51,319 bases of DNA from an uncultured Lachnospiraceae bacterium. GTDB taxonomy: Bacteria; Bacillota; Clostridia; Lachnospirales; Lachnospiraceae. The DNA is taken from contig CAMXBD010000003.1 of NCBI GenBank assembly GCA_947179245.1, positions 1 through 51,319 on the forward strand, read 5' to 3'. Made by a program: the position numbers and the translations under genes. Below the pieces are notes generated by a model, which was not told the DNA's origin, ran no database searches, and saw only the letters and a program-made list of their open reading frames with translations. This document shows, piece after piece, positions 30,633 to 40,570 of the stretch (position 1 is the stretch's first letter; each line of letters starts with the position of its first letter).

Positions 30633-30661
30633 ACACAATATTAACCTTTTTTTCATATAAG

Positions 30662-31027
30662 TTATATTCCCAAAGCCTGTAAAGAATGCTCACTTATAAA
30701 GGCAAGCAACATATCTAAAGACAAATAACCTCTGAACAATTCTCTCAGTTCATCCGTTGTCTTACCATTCCTCAATGCGATGCATTTCTGCTGTTTAGCA
30801 TTCATTCTGACCTCAAAAAAATCCGAATAGTCATGAAGAAACGCCTTCGTTCTCTCCTTAGATATAATCAGTACAGCTTCTTCGTTTTTTGCATTCAACG
30901 TCTCAATCACGATTGCTCCATAATCGTTTAACTGCTCATATGTCACTTCTCGATTATTCTCATCATTGTCAACTAACTCAATCAGTGCATTCGCGACTAA
31001 ATCTGCTATTCCGATTCTAATACTCAT
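30662..31027 (-). CDS. Hypothetical protein, 121 aa, possible partner of the HD hydrolase
   Basis: Intact ORF 84 bp downstream of and co-directional with the HD gene; followed by a terminator hairpin. Confidence 0.65.
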   Translation of the reverse strand: MSIRIGIADLVANALIELVDNDENNREVTYEQLNDYGAIVIETLNAKNEEAVLIISKERTKAFLHDYSDFFEVRMNAKQQKCIALRNGKTTDELRELFRGYLSLDMLLAFISEHSLQALGI

Positions 31028-31111
31028 ATGCCACCTCGTATCATTATAAAAATATTATAGTTCTATTATATCCAAATTCATCGCCTTGTACATGGCAAAA
31101 CTTACTAAACT

Positions 31112-32806
31112 TTATCCACCATTTTTGTTTGCAATACTTGCCAGTCCCTGCACAAACGCTTCAATATCAATTGTATCTTTCTGTTCTACGTTCGTATTTC
31201 TTCTATAGAATATATAAAAAAATTCTTCCTTCTCCGTTTTCTCGACATTCATCGTATTAACAATTTCCCCAAACTTATTAACACAATTCCTTTCCGGAAA
31301 CAAAATCGGCAATTGCGCAAATTCCTGTTTCATAAAACCACTATTAAACTGATTTGCCTTCAAAATTAGCAAGTCAAAAATCACCCCACTCTTTATCGTT
31401 ATATCATACATGCATTGGAGTACTTTTAAGTGCTTTTGCGCTTCTCTCAAAAGATTGGCAATCTCCCTCTTCTCCCTTTTTTTTACACTCTTCGATTTAT
31501 TTTCCAATTCGACAATCTGTTCCTTACAGGCATCCAGTGTAGATTCATCAATTGTATCTTTACCTGTTATATTAATAACATATTGCGAGAGATCATCAAT
31601 TTCTTTCTCAATGTAATTGGTTATATCACTATTTTCTCCTGTCCTACAATAAAACAGACTTCTATATTCCGCTTCTGACTTCCACACCGGATGTCTTCGC
31701 TTCTGCCTATTAAAGTATTCTTCTGTAGTTTCATCCGAACATACATTTTTCATCAAATACACTAAATCGTCGTCCGCCAGCAGAGATATATGTATATGCT
31801 CATCTAATTGATTTCCCGCTTCCGTCAACGTCTCGTAAGAGAATAATCTATGATTTGCCGTTGAAAAGCGACGATTAACTTGTTCTATGGCATGATTTAA
31901 TATAAAACCTTCGTATTGCACTACCGGATGATTCTGTATCCAATGTCTCTCCGCATCATGTGCAAAGACAACATTCTGAATAACACTAAGCGCTGATTTG
32001 TGGAACACTAATCTCCAAGGCTCGTTCTCTCCATCCTTCCACAAACATATCGCTCCCAACAGTCTGGTATAGTCTATCTGAACTGTATCGAACCCTGTTA
32101 TATATGCATCACGAATCAAATAATCCAGCTTGTCTACATCTATCACATCAGCATTCAGTAATTGTATCAAACAATTCCATATATCTTGATTTTTATTCAA
32201 ATTACTATAACAATATCCTGTAATGCATCTGGCAAAAAAAGAACGCTCTTTATCATCTCTAAACAGTGTGGGGAACTGCCGCAACGCTACAATTGCACTC
32301 ATAATCTCATGGGGTTTCGCAGGCACAAACCCTATTTCTCTACTTTTAACATCTGCTTTGAACTGTGCATTTCCCACAGCATCTATAAGCATCTTATGCA
32401 GTTCACTATATCTTTTATTTCCCTTTTCTTCTAAATTTAAATAGTAATCCTCCCCTGTATGCGAAAATGGCGCATGTCCCACATCATGCAAGAGACAAGC
32501 CAAAAGAAAAATCTCTCCATATCTATCTAAAATTTTTAAAACATTACTCTTTACATTCTGGGAAATAGACTTATAAATCACTTCATAAGCAAGCTTTCCC
32601 AAATGATAAACTCCTAGCGAATGAATAAAACGATTATGCACCGCTGCAGAATAAAGTGGCGCATAACTAGTCTGCACAATATTACGCAATCTCTGAAAAG
32701 CTGGTGTGTCGACCACATTATACATAATCGCCTCGTCAATCGTTATATAACCATATATCGGATCTTTTAAACTTTTATCCGCCATGATTACATCCATCCT
32801 CTCCAT
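31112..32806 (-). CDS. HD-superfamily (dNTPase/SAMHD1-like) phosphohydrolase
   Basis: NRFIHSLGVYHLGKLAYEV, LLACLLHDVGHAPFSHTGEDYY, NADVIDVDKLDYLIRDAYITG. Alternative start at 32785 is possible. Confidence 0.85.
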   Translation of the reverse strand: MERMDVIMADKSLKDPIYGYITIDEAIMYNVVDTPAFQRLRNIVQTSYAPLYSAAVHNRFIHSLGVYHLGKLAYEVIYKSISQNVKSNVLKILDRYGEIFLLACLLHDVGHAPFSHTGEDYYLNLEEKGNKRYSELHKMLIDAVGNAQFKADVKSREIGFVPAKPHEIMSAIVALRQFPTLFRDDKERSFFARCITGYCYSNLNKNQDIWNCLIQLLNADVIDVDKLDYLIRDAYITGFDTVQIDYTRLLGAICLWKDGENEPWRLVFHKSALSVIQNVVFAHDAERHWIQNHPVVQYEGFILNHAIEQVNRRFSTANHRLFSYETLTEAGNQLDEHIHISLLADDDLVYLMKNVCSDETTEEYFNRQKRRHPVWKSEAEYRSLFYCRTGENSDITNYIEKEIDDLSQYVINITGKDTIDESTLDACKEQIVELENKSKSVKKREKREIANLLREAQKHLKVLQCMYDITIKSGVIFDLLILKANQFNSGFMKQEFAQLPILFPERNCVNKFGEIVNTMNVEKTEKEEFFYIFYRRNTNVEQKDTIDIEAFVQGLASIANKNGG

Positions 32807-32871
32807 AGCATTGTTTCATATTGTCAATTATACTATACGCATAGTCATACTGCAATGTCATTTATTATCTG

Positions 32872-33102
32872 CTACCTTCTCTCCGACATACGCACATTTT
32901 CCGGCATTTGTCCTCTGCTGACATGCCTGATCATCTTTTCTACTTCCGGGATCATATTAACCGGACATAATATAACCCGCGGATGTGCCAATGCATATAC
33001 CCGGAAAAGTTCATCCGCAAATCCCTCTTCTATATCTGTATACATATCAAATACCTCCGACAAATTTCTGGATATCTCGTTTTCAAGTGTCATCATAACC
33101 AT
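32872..33102 (-). CDS. Hypothetical small protein
   Basis: 76-aa ORF in its own intergenic space; no convincing RBS seen. Confidence 0.4.
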   Translation of the reverse strand: MVMMTLENEISRNLSEVFDMYTDIEEGFADELFRVYALAHPRVILCPVNMIPEVEKMIRHVSRGQMPENVRMSERR

Positions 33103-33199
33103 AATATATTTGTATTTATTATAACATAATTTTTATCAAAATACAATATCTTATCGAGATAATTTTATCACTATTTCGTGAATTAAATTAATAAAGCAA

Positions 33200-34246
33200 T
33201 CACCTTAAACTCTCTACCGTCCTGCGCAGTCCCTCACGCATATGGGTTCGCGGACGCCATCCCAATCCTTCTATTTTCTTCGTGTCAAGAAGCGCCTTGG
33301 TCGCTGTGGAATACCCCGCCTGTTCTGCCGCATCCGGTATGTCGAAACTTACATTAACGCCATTGTCCTCTGCCAGCCATTCCGCAATCTGCCTGAGTGT
33401 CACTTCCGATTCCGTATCAGAAATATTATATGCTCCCCCGCTTTCTCCTCTTAATAATACTGTAATAACAGCTAACGCCGCGTCCAACGCATAAGTATAG
33501 GAATAGCACTGCGTTCCGGTACTCTTTAAGATTATGTCCCCGCCTGCCGCCGCCTTCTTGATGAATTGGGCGATTGCCTTGGAGTCTGACATGAGCATGG
33601 TAGGGCCATATACCCTGCTAAGGCGCGGAATGACAAAATCAAGCCGATGTGCCTGTGCATAAGCATTGCAAAGCGCTTCACCCACTCTCTTACTCTCCGG
33701 ATACCCTGCCCGCAATGTATTACAATCTAAATAACCCAGATAATCCTCTTTAAATCTGTCCACATCTCCCCGGTTTTCTCCATAGACTTCCACTGATGAG
33801 ACAAAACAGAAACGTTCTGCATGACAGGAGACGGCATAGTCTAACAGATTCTTCGTTCCAATGACGTTGGACGTAATCGTTCCGATGGGATCACCCGAAT
33901 ATTGCAGCGGATGTGTATTGCTTGCAGCATGAATCACATAGTCTGCCCTTCCGCACTCCGGAATCCCTTGATTGATATCACAGGAAATATATCGAAAAGT
34001 GTCTTTATCCCAATACCCACCAAGCCGCCGCCTCGCACTTTCTTCACCTCTGCTGAGTGCAATAATGCTGACCGGACAGTCTATGAGAATCTCCTCATTA
34101 CATTGCATCAATAAATCAACCATGCACTTTCCGATCATGCCTGTGGCTCCGGACAGAAGTATTGTTTTACCCGCCAGTTTATCCCATGGCAGATCCTGAT
34201 TTTGTTTTAACAGTAATTGTACTTCTTCTCTATAAGTCTGCATCAT
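33200..34246 (-). CDS. NAD-dependent epimerase/dehydratase (nucleotide-sugar SDR)
   Basis: TILLSGATGMIGKCMVDLL, VIHAASNTHPLQY, FVSSVEVYGEN, RAGYPESKRVGEALC (YxxxK). Confidence 0.92.
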   Translation of the reverse strand: MMQTYREEVQLLLKQNQDLPWDKLAGKTILLSGATGMIGKCMVDLLMQCNEEILIDCPVSIIALSRGEESARRRLGGYWDKDTFRYISCDINQGIPECGRADYVIHAASNTHPLQYSGDPIGTITSNVIGTKNLLDYAVSCHAERFCFVSSVEVYGENRGDVDRFKEDYLGYLDCNTLRAGYPESKRVGEALCNAYAQAHRLDFVIPRLSRVYGPTMLMSDSKAIAQFIKKAAAGGDIILKSTGTQCYSYTYALDAALAVITVLLRGESGGAYNISDTESEVTLRQIAEWLAEDNGVNVSFDIPDAAEQAGYSTATKALLDTKKIEGLGWRPRTHMREGLRRTVESLR

Positions 34247-34301
34247 ATGATTCCTTCCCCTTGTTTATCTTTAGTCCGGCATATTTGACGGGTATATTTT
34301 T

Positions 34302-35573
34302 CTAAACCAGCCATGTTTTGCCCGCATACATAATCTTAAGTTTTTCCCGGTTTTTCAGGAAATACAGCGTCGTCAGGTTTTCGCCTAAATATCCTGCAAA
34401 GCGGTCGGCACGTTCTGAACCCTTTGGTGTGGTAAGCTCTTCCGTCCGCATCAAAACCTTAAAAAGGAAATTGCAATAATCATCGAATACCTCTGCCTTA
34501 GCTATCAGCATATTAAAATTATTGAAAAACTGTTCTCCATCTGCAATGCCATTCTCATAAGCATCCAAATATTCCGGCGCCGTCTCTTTTAACGCCTGCA
34601 GCATTGCATCCCAATCGGATTCGCTTACATATCTGGCATGCTCTTTGGAAATATCTGGATAATAAACGGACGGATAGGGTAAAATCACATCCCACTCCTG
34701 CTCCAATTCCATCAGCCTCTTCATCTGCGCATCACTAATATCAAAAATACGCCTGTAGTGGCAAATTCCCTTGTAAGCCGCGCGACAATTTCTCCACGCA
34801 TGATATGTTGCAGTCAGTTCACAATAATTACGATTTTTGTGAGAAATGTTATCTCCTTGATTGTCTTGGAGATCGGCGAGTTTTTGACTGGTGAGCGCAG
34901 CTCCAACTTGAATAGGATGTATGTATAGCGGTTGCGTATTTCCTATATATTGATTCAATAATGGTCTGTCCAGATGCGATTTGGCTTGGTACACCTGAAT
35001 CTTAGGGATTTCTGATCTGAAATCTGTAGTATATGTCTCCGAACATCTTCTACAATTGCATTCTTCTTCAGCAATTTCCTGAGTCTGCCTTTGTATCATC
35101 TGCCCCAATATCGTAGCATGTCCCGGCAGACTGCTATAATATGCCTCCATCAATTCATTTTCTAATTCATTGGTAAACAAGACGATCTGCGAATCTTCTA
35201 TCCGCAAGTTTTCCACAGAATGTAAAGAAGCTATGATTGCCGAATGGTGTACTTGCGGTGCCGCAATCAGGTAATACTTCGGAAGAATGAAATCAGACAT
35301 GCTGTTTTGCAGTTCGCGCTCCCATGCAGACAAACTCTTGACTGCAATATTGTCAATCTCTGTCAGTGTTTGTTCAGATACTTCTCCGTGGTGCCCGCCG
35401 CTCTCCTCGCAATCCGACACCATAAAGAACAGCGGCTCCTTGTGATATAGTGTTTTGATTGCAGTATAAACCCCGGTCGCAACGATTCCTGCTCCATAGA
35501 TGCAAAAAGAGTTGGTACACAGTTCTTGGAATTGCATAATTTGCTCCTGTTTCGCTTTACTCTGATAAATCAC
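34302..35573 (-). CDS. DUF4422 (capsule-associated glycosyltransferase-like) protein with N-terminal Rossmann-like module
   Basis: C-terminal ELTATYHAWRNCRAAYKGICHYRRIFDI and FNNFNMLIAKAEVFDDYCNFLFKVL; N-terminal SFCIYGAGIVATGVYTAIK. GTG start overlaps the upstream stop (GTGA). Confidence 0.82.
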   Translation of the reverse strand: MIYQSKAKQEQIMQFQELCTNSFCIYGAGIVATGVYTAIKTLYHKEPLFFMVSDCEESGGHHGEVSEQTLTEIDNIAVKSLSAWERELQNSMSDFILPKYYLIAAPQVHHSAIIASLHSVENLRIEDSQIVLFTNELENELMEAYYSSLPGHATILGQMIQRQTQEIAEEECNCRRCSETYTTDFRSEIPKIQVYQAKSHLDRPLLNQYIGNTQPLYIHPIQVGAALTSQKLADLQDNQGDNISHKNRNYCELTATYHAWRNCRAAYKGICHYRRIFDISDAQMKRLMELEQEWDVILPYPSVYYPDISKEHARYVSESDWDAMLQALKETAPEYLDAYENGIADGEQFFNNFNMLIAKAEVFDDYCNFLFKVLMRTEELTTPKGSERADRFAGYLGENLTTLYFLKNREKLKIMYAGKTWLV

Positions 35574-36772
35574 AGTAAATGACTTAAAATATAATTATCT
35601 TCTTTGACAAAATCTTCACTCAGCCATCTGATTTTCTGCTTATTTACTCCCATACCCTCTAAAAAACTACAGACTGATCCGGCTGTCCTCCGGCTGTTAA
35701 TTGCAAGAATAATATAATCATACATTTCATGATTGCAGCTACTTATTTGTTCAGGATCATTTACATCAGGATTCATTCTTCGATATGCGGCATAATTTTT
35801 ATCTAACCAAGCAACCACTTTAACTGTCGTCTGCTCCTTCACATACCGATAAAGGCTTTGCCCCATTTTTCCTGCACCATATATGATAATCCGCGCATAT
35901 GGCTCAATCCCGCCATATGGTGCCAAGATCCCGTTCCTATCTTTCAAGTCAAAATAAGCAATGTTTCTTGTTAATAATAAATTTTTAGCATATTGATTTA
36001 ACTGCCTGTCTAAATATTGTGAATACAATGATTCTGCAAATACTTTTCTTAAATATCCGATCAGACACTTATTCCGCACCAATTCATCCGCATCATAGCA
36101 GTCCATCATAGAACCGGTGCGCTGTATGTAATGATATCCTGCTAAATCAGAAATATAGACTTTCTGCGTTTGTAATATATACGGGTATGTAACCGCAACA
36201 TCTTCCCCGCAATTGATCTGATCATCCACCTGAATCTGAATATCCCATAGAATATCTTTTCGGAACAATTTCGCCCAGATAAACTGGCTTATTCCAAATT
36301 GATAGAATTCCTCCGCGTACAACATAAAAGGAATGATATCTTTCGTCTTATAAACTCCCGGCTCTAATTTGCACGATACCCTCTGGGTATATCCTTCCAT
36401 ATCACAGTAATGATTTGATACAACCAGATCTGCCTCATGCTCCACCATATCGAGACTCAGGCTCTCTATCATGTCAGTTTCTATCCAATCATCACCATCA
36501 ACATAACAAATATATTCGCCTGTCGCAGCCGCCAAGCCGCTCTTTCTTGCCCTGACCAGCCCTTCGTTCTTCTTATGGATTACAACAACTCTGGAATCCA
36601 TTACTGCGTATTGATCACAAATCTGCGCAGATCCGTCAGTTGATCCGTCATCCACGAGAATAATCTGTAATTTATCGTATGTCTGTCCAATAATACTGGA
36701 AATGCATTTCTCAAGGTATGCCGCAACATTATAAATCGGAACGATTACAGAAACTTTCTCATTGTTTTCCAT
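35570..36772 (-). CDS. GT2 glycosyltransferase with C-terminal Rossmann-like module
   Basis: KVSVIVPIYNVAAYLEKCISSIIGQTYDKLQIILVDDGSTDGS, YVDGDDWIE; C-terminal IIIYGAGKMGQSLYRYV. Alternative GTG start at 36805. Confidence 0.9.
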   Translation of the reverse strand: MENNEKVSVIVPIYNVAAYLEKCISSIIGQTYDKLQIILVDDGSTDGSAQICDQYAVMDSRVVVIHKKNEGLVRARKSGLAAATGEYICYVDGDDWIETDMIESLSLDMVEHEADLVVSNHYCDMEGYTQRVSCKLEPGVYKTKDIIPFMLYAEEFYQFGISQFIWAKLFRKDILWDIQIQVDDQINCGEDVAVTYPYILQTQKVYISDLAGYHYIQRTGSMMDCYDADELVRNKCLIGYLRKVFAESLYSQYLDRQLNQYAKNLLLTRNIAYFDLKDRNGILAPYGGIEPYARIIIYGAGKMGQSLYRYVKEQTTVKVVAWLDKNYAAYRRMNPDVNDPEQISSCNHEMYDYIILAINSRRTAGSVCSFLEGMGVNKQKIRWLSEDFVKEDNYILSHLL

Positions 36773-36844
36773 CAGGTCACTTTGCTCCAATCCTTCTAAA
36801 ACCACCTTGTAACAATCTTCAGGGTATTAAAACGTCATGAACAA

Positions 36845-38074
36845 TTATATTTCCACGTTCAGACACACGTAATCACGAAATCCATGTTTTTCTAATATAC
36901 CCTCAATCTCCTGATTGTATATCTTATTGGCAGCGATTAATACAATTGCATCGTCTTTATACGCCTTCAGCTCCTGTATCTCATATATATGATGCCCATA
37001 CATGCTCCTCTGCGCCTCGTTTCGTTTCGTAACTGCAAAGCCGGCTATTTCAATCCCATACTTCTGTAATAGTTCAATGATCTCCTTCGAGACATATCCT
37101 GCTCCATAAATAATCACATGACTTTTCTGCCGTATTCTGGTTAGTATTTCTTCACTAAATTCAATTCCATATATTTTGGTTTCCTGCTGAAGAATACGAA
37201 AAATATATTTTGCAAAAGCTGTTTCTAACCCTTTTTCCACATCCTGTTTATCGGACGCGGAAAGATTCAATATACCACCGGCTATTTTTTTGTACTGATC
37301 TTCCAAAAAAGGCTGTAATCCTACAGCATCTTCATGCTGTGAATAATATTGTAAAATATCTATATACTGTGTAATTTGTCCTATTAAAAGTTTTATCTTA
37401 GCATTAGCGCCGCGTGAAATAGATTTTTCATGAATCCTATAGCGATAATATTTCTTCGGACAGACTATTACTTTTTCTGCAAGGCATAAAGCCCGTAAAA
37501 TAAAATCCCCGCCCTCCCCAATCGAAAGCTTCTTATATCGAAGCCCGTTTTCTTTTATAAAAGAACTCTTATAAAACACTGAGCACAAATAAAGGAAAAA
37601 GTCATTATTCTTTACAAATTCTCCTATTATTTCTCTCCCATTATATACCTTCGGGTAGTTTCTCAAAATTCCTTCACGCAATCCTGTTTCGCTTATATTG
37701 TTTTCTATATGTAGATGCATCCCTAAATAACACATCTCTGAATTATGCTGTTCCGATAGAATATATAGATTTTCTAATGCGTCCGGCTCCAGATAATCAT
37801 CCGAATCAACGAACTGGATATACTTTCCTTTTGCTATATCTAATCCTCTGTTTCTGGATAGAGCTGCACCTATATTCTCTTCATTACATATAATATTAAT
37901 ACGATGATCCTTCTTTTGATATTTATACAATATATCTGTCGAAGAATCTGTCGATTTATCATCAACGAAAATAATTTCTATCTCCTTCAAAGTCTGCGCC
38001 AGTAAACTTTCTATACAGTTTTCCAACATTGATTCCGTATTATATACCGGCACAATTACAGATACTTTAACCAT
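36845..38074 (-). CDS. GT2 glycosyltransferase with C-terminal Rossmann-like module
   Basis: MVKVSVIVPVYNTESMLENCIESLLAQTLKEIEIIFVDDKSTDSS, FVDSDDYLE; C-terminal VIIYGAGYVSKEIIELL. Start at 38074 with GAGGAA upstream. Confidence 0.9.
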   Translation of the reverse strand: MVKVSVIVPVYNTESMLENCIESLLAQTLKEIEIIFVDDKSTDSSTDILYKYQKKDHRINIICNEENIGAALSRNRGLDIAKGKYIQFVDSDDYLEPDALENLYILSEQHNSEMCYLGMHLHIENNISETGLREGILRNYPKVYNGREIIGEFVKNNDFFLYLCSVFYKSSFIKENGLRYKKLSIGEGGDFILRALCLAEKVIVCPKKYYRYRIHEKSISRGANAKIKLLIGQITQYIDILQYYSQHEDAVGLQPFLEDQYKKIAGGILNLSASDKQDVEKGLETAFAKYIFRILQQETKIYGIEFSEEILTRIRQKSHVIIYGAGYVSKEIIELLQKYGIEIAGFAVTKRNEAQRSMYGHHIYEIQELKAYKDDAIVLIAANKIYNQEIEGILEKHGFRDYVCLNVEI

Positions 38075-38167
38075 AGCATTCCTCATACTTTATCACAATA
38101 CTTCTCTAAGCATTTTACAACTCCTGATAGTTCTGGCGAATCGAATCGCCCAGTAACAATATGTTTT

Positions 38168-40507
38168 TCATATGAAACAAGTTTCCTTTAAATATTCGTC
38201 TAGCTCTTTAAATTTGTCTTTAATATCGTTTATCGGCAATACAGCATCGTTTTCCACGGACATAGCCTGTCTCAAACATATTTCAAAGTCCTCTTCTTTT
38301 TTACAAAGAACAATATGTGGATTCTCTTTTATCCATTGATATGATTCCGATACTTTACCCGACAGATTATCAAATGCAACACAGGGCGTATCAGTAACTG
38401 CGCAAAAAATCATCGCATGTAATCTGTCTGTAATTACAACAGATGCCTGTCGTATTTTATCTAACAATGCCATGACATATTCTTCCCTGTTATCCAAGAA
38501 CACATCCACTGTCGATATAGTAGTAAACCGTTTCGCTTCTATTCCCTTTTCCTGCAAAATTCGCGTAATACGAGTCTCATCGATCCCCATAGCTTCTTTG
38601 TCATCCCTGATGCATACCAACCCGCCACTGCGTTCAAACGAGCCCTCATATTTCAGCGATAATGCAATATCCGGAGTCAAAATTTTCCTGACTGAATTAT
38701 CTAATAACTCTGATGCCAGCCGATACGACGCTTTATCTCTCAACATGATTGTCAAGTCAGTATGAAAATTCAATACAGAAGATAATGATTTCTTTTCGCT
38801 TTCTCCTAATCCCGAATCTTCAAAGTACATCGTCTGTGGGAAAATAATGATCTTATTCTCCGGATACTGCTGAATAATATTTTTCGTAATATCTTCCAGC
38901 CATAGCCACAGTGAGCCTAAATATCCGCCGCCGCTAATAATCAGAATATCCTCATCCTGTATTACGTTTTGAATAAGCAGATTCTCTCTTATATACTGTT
39001 GACAGGAAATTTCAATAAACTCAATGTCCGGAAATAATCTACGAAACAGTTCCCTTTCTGCCAGTGCAATTGCATGGTCTCCCAGATTGCTGTAATCGGG
39101 ACTGTTAAATAAGATAAATGCCGGTTTTCTGTCCGCCGCAAATAATTTATCATAATCGGACCATCTGTTTATATATGCAAAATTATTATCATATAGCTTT
39201 TGCTGCATTGCCGCCGCATACGTTCCCTTAACCCAATGTGTGGAGTCCTCCGCTCTCCGGTCCCTTACTTTAAAATAGTTATCGCATACAATCTCCGGCG
39301 CATCGCCCCATGCCAGAAAGGCATGATTATTAAAACAGTAATCCAGACGGCACCCATGTCCGACAGGCATGACCGGCAGTACTTTCTGCCCCTCATCAAA
39401 GACAGTCCCGACTAATTCCTGCTGGTAACAGCTTTGCAGATTACCGTTCACAACATTAACCCGATAACTCCAGCTGCCGGCATAACATGTCTGATGAATC
39501 TTTTTCTTATATAAATCGCACTTTAAATTAAATAAATCAGAATCAAAAGTCTGCCAGACATTCTTATACTCTTCCAGAGACAGCTCAGACAATAAATCCA
39601 AGCCTTCCTTGTTGGTATCTCTTGTAAAAGTGATATGCGGCATGGCGCTCCCGGCATGAACTGCAAATTCTTTCTTTATATTATCGATTTCATCAATAAG
39701 ATTATCACATGGCGTAATCTCTATCGAATACGAACAAGGTGAATTTTTAATCTTATCTGCATTCTTCCAAAAAACATCTGATAATTTTGTTCTTTTCAGC
39801 TCCGCATAATGAAAAGAAAGCTTAAAAAACATACGTTCCAGAAGCTCGTCCGGAAACTGCAATATGGCATCTATCCTAGGTGTGATCGTGCCGTTTGTGA
39901 TAATAGAAAGATAATGTCCTTCATCCAACAGCTCATATGTTAATTCAACAATATCTTTAGATAATAACGTCTCTCCCAAAGCACAGGCATTAATATGACA
40001 GGGACCGCCTAATTTTGCCTGCGATAAAGCTTCTCTTATTTCTTTGGCTGTATATTCAGATGTTATACTTCCCGGCGTAAACTCATGTTTTCGCCAAACA
40101 TAACAATACTCGCAATGAAAATTGCATTCGGTTGTACCATGTACCAGCAGCTCGATAAACTTATGTATCCTGCGGCGTTGAATTGACTGAGGCCACTGGC
40201 ATTTTACCGGCTTCAATTCTATCTCCTGCAAGAAATCATAAACTCTCTGATGCGGAAGACCATATTCGTCACACTGTTCCTCTATCGCCTTAATACTGCT
40301 CTCACGCTCTGCCATGATCAGAACAAACGGAGATTCCAGTTCGCGCAAGCGCCTTGGCTCCATACATATCCGCTGGTCGCCTAAGATGTGCTGCCCCCAT
40401 TTACCGCTGTCATTGTCACTGAATACGGCAATTTCGCATACCGCATCCAGCCGCTCAACCAACGAATAAAAATTTGCTCCTATGCCAAAAGCTGCTAATG
40501 TTCTCAT
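38168..40507 (-). CDS. Three-part fusion: N-terminal Rossmann-like module + radical SAM (SPASM/twitch-like Cys) + polysaccharide pyruvyl transferase
   Basis: FGIGANFYSLVERL; TTECNFHCEYCYVW (CX3CX2C); CYAGSWSYRVNVVNGNLQSCYQQ and CRLDYCFNNH; YSNLGDHAIALAERELF, ISGGGYLG, ITDRLHAMIFCAVTDTPCVAF. Start MRTLAAFG preceded by AGGTGG. Confidence 0.85.
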   Translation of the reverse strand: MRTLAAFGIGANFYSLVERLDAVCEIAVFSDNDSGKWGQHILGDQRICMEPRRLRELESPFVLIMAERESSIKAIEEQCDEYGLPHQRVYDFLQEIELKPVKCQWPQSIQRRRIHKFIELLVHGTTECNFHCEYCYVWRKHEFTPGSITSEYTAKEIREALSQAKLGGPCHINACALGETLLSKDIVELTYELLDEGHYLSIITNGTITPRIDAILQFPDELLERMFFKLSFHYAELKRTKLSDVFWKNADKIKNSPCSYSIEITPCDNLIDEIDNIKKEFAVHAGSAMPHITFTRDTNKEGLDLLSELSLEEYKNVWQTFDSDLFNLKCDLYKKKIHQTCYAGSWSYRVNVVNGNLQSCYQQELVGTVFDEGQKVLPVMPVGHGCRLDYCFNNHAFLAWGDAPEIVCDNYFKVRDRRAEDSTHWVKGTYAAAMQQKLYDNNFAYINRWSDYDKLFAADRKPAFILFNSPDYSNLGDHAIALAERELFRRLFPDIEFIEISCQQYIRENLLIQNVIQDEDILIISGGGYLGSLWLWLEDITKNIIQQYPENKIIIFPQTMYFEDSGLGESEKKSLSSVLNFHTDLTIMLRDKASYRLASELLDNSVRKILTPDIALSLKYEGSFERSGGLVCIRDDKEAMGIDETRITRILQEKGIEAKRFTTISTVDVFLDNREEYVMALLDKIRQASVVITDRLHAMIFCAVTDTPCVAFDNLSGKVSESYQWIKENPHIVLCKKEEDFEICLRQAMSVENDAVLPINDIKDKFKELDEYLKETCFI

Positions 40508-40570
40508 ATAGTCCCACCTGCGTTTGGATTGTTCATTCTTTCTGATAGCCTTTTCTCTCATTGAAATATA

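Noticed and set aside
32872-33102. Possible small regulator or FlhA-like C-terminal fragment
   Set aside because: The resemblance (VILCPVNMIPEVEKMIRHV) is too weak to assign; kept only as a low-confidence hypothetical.
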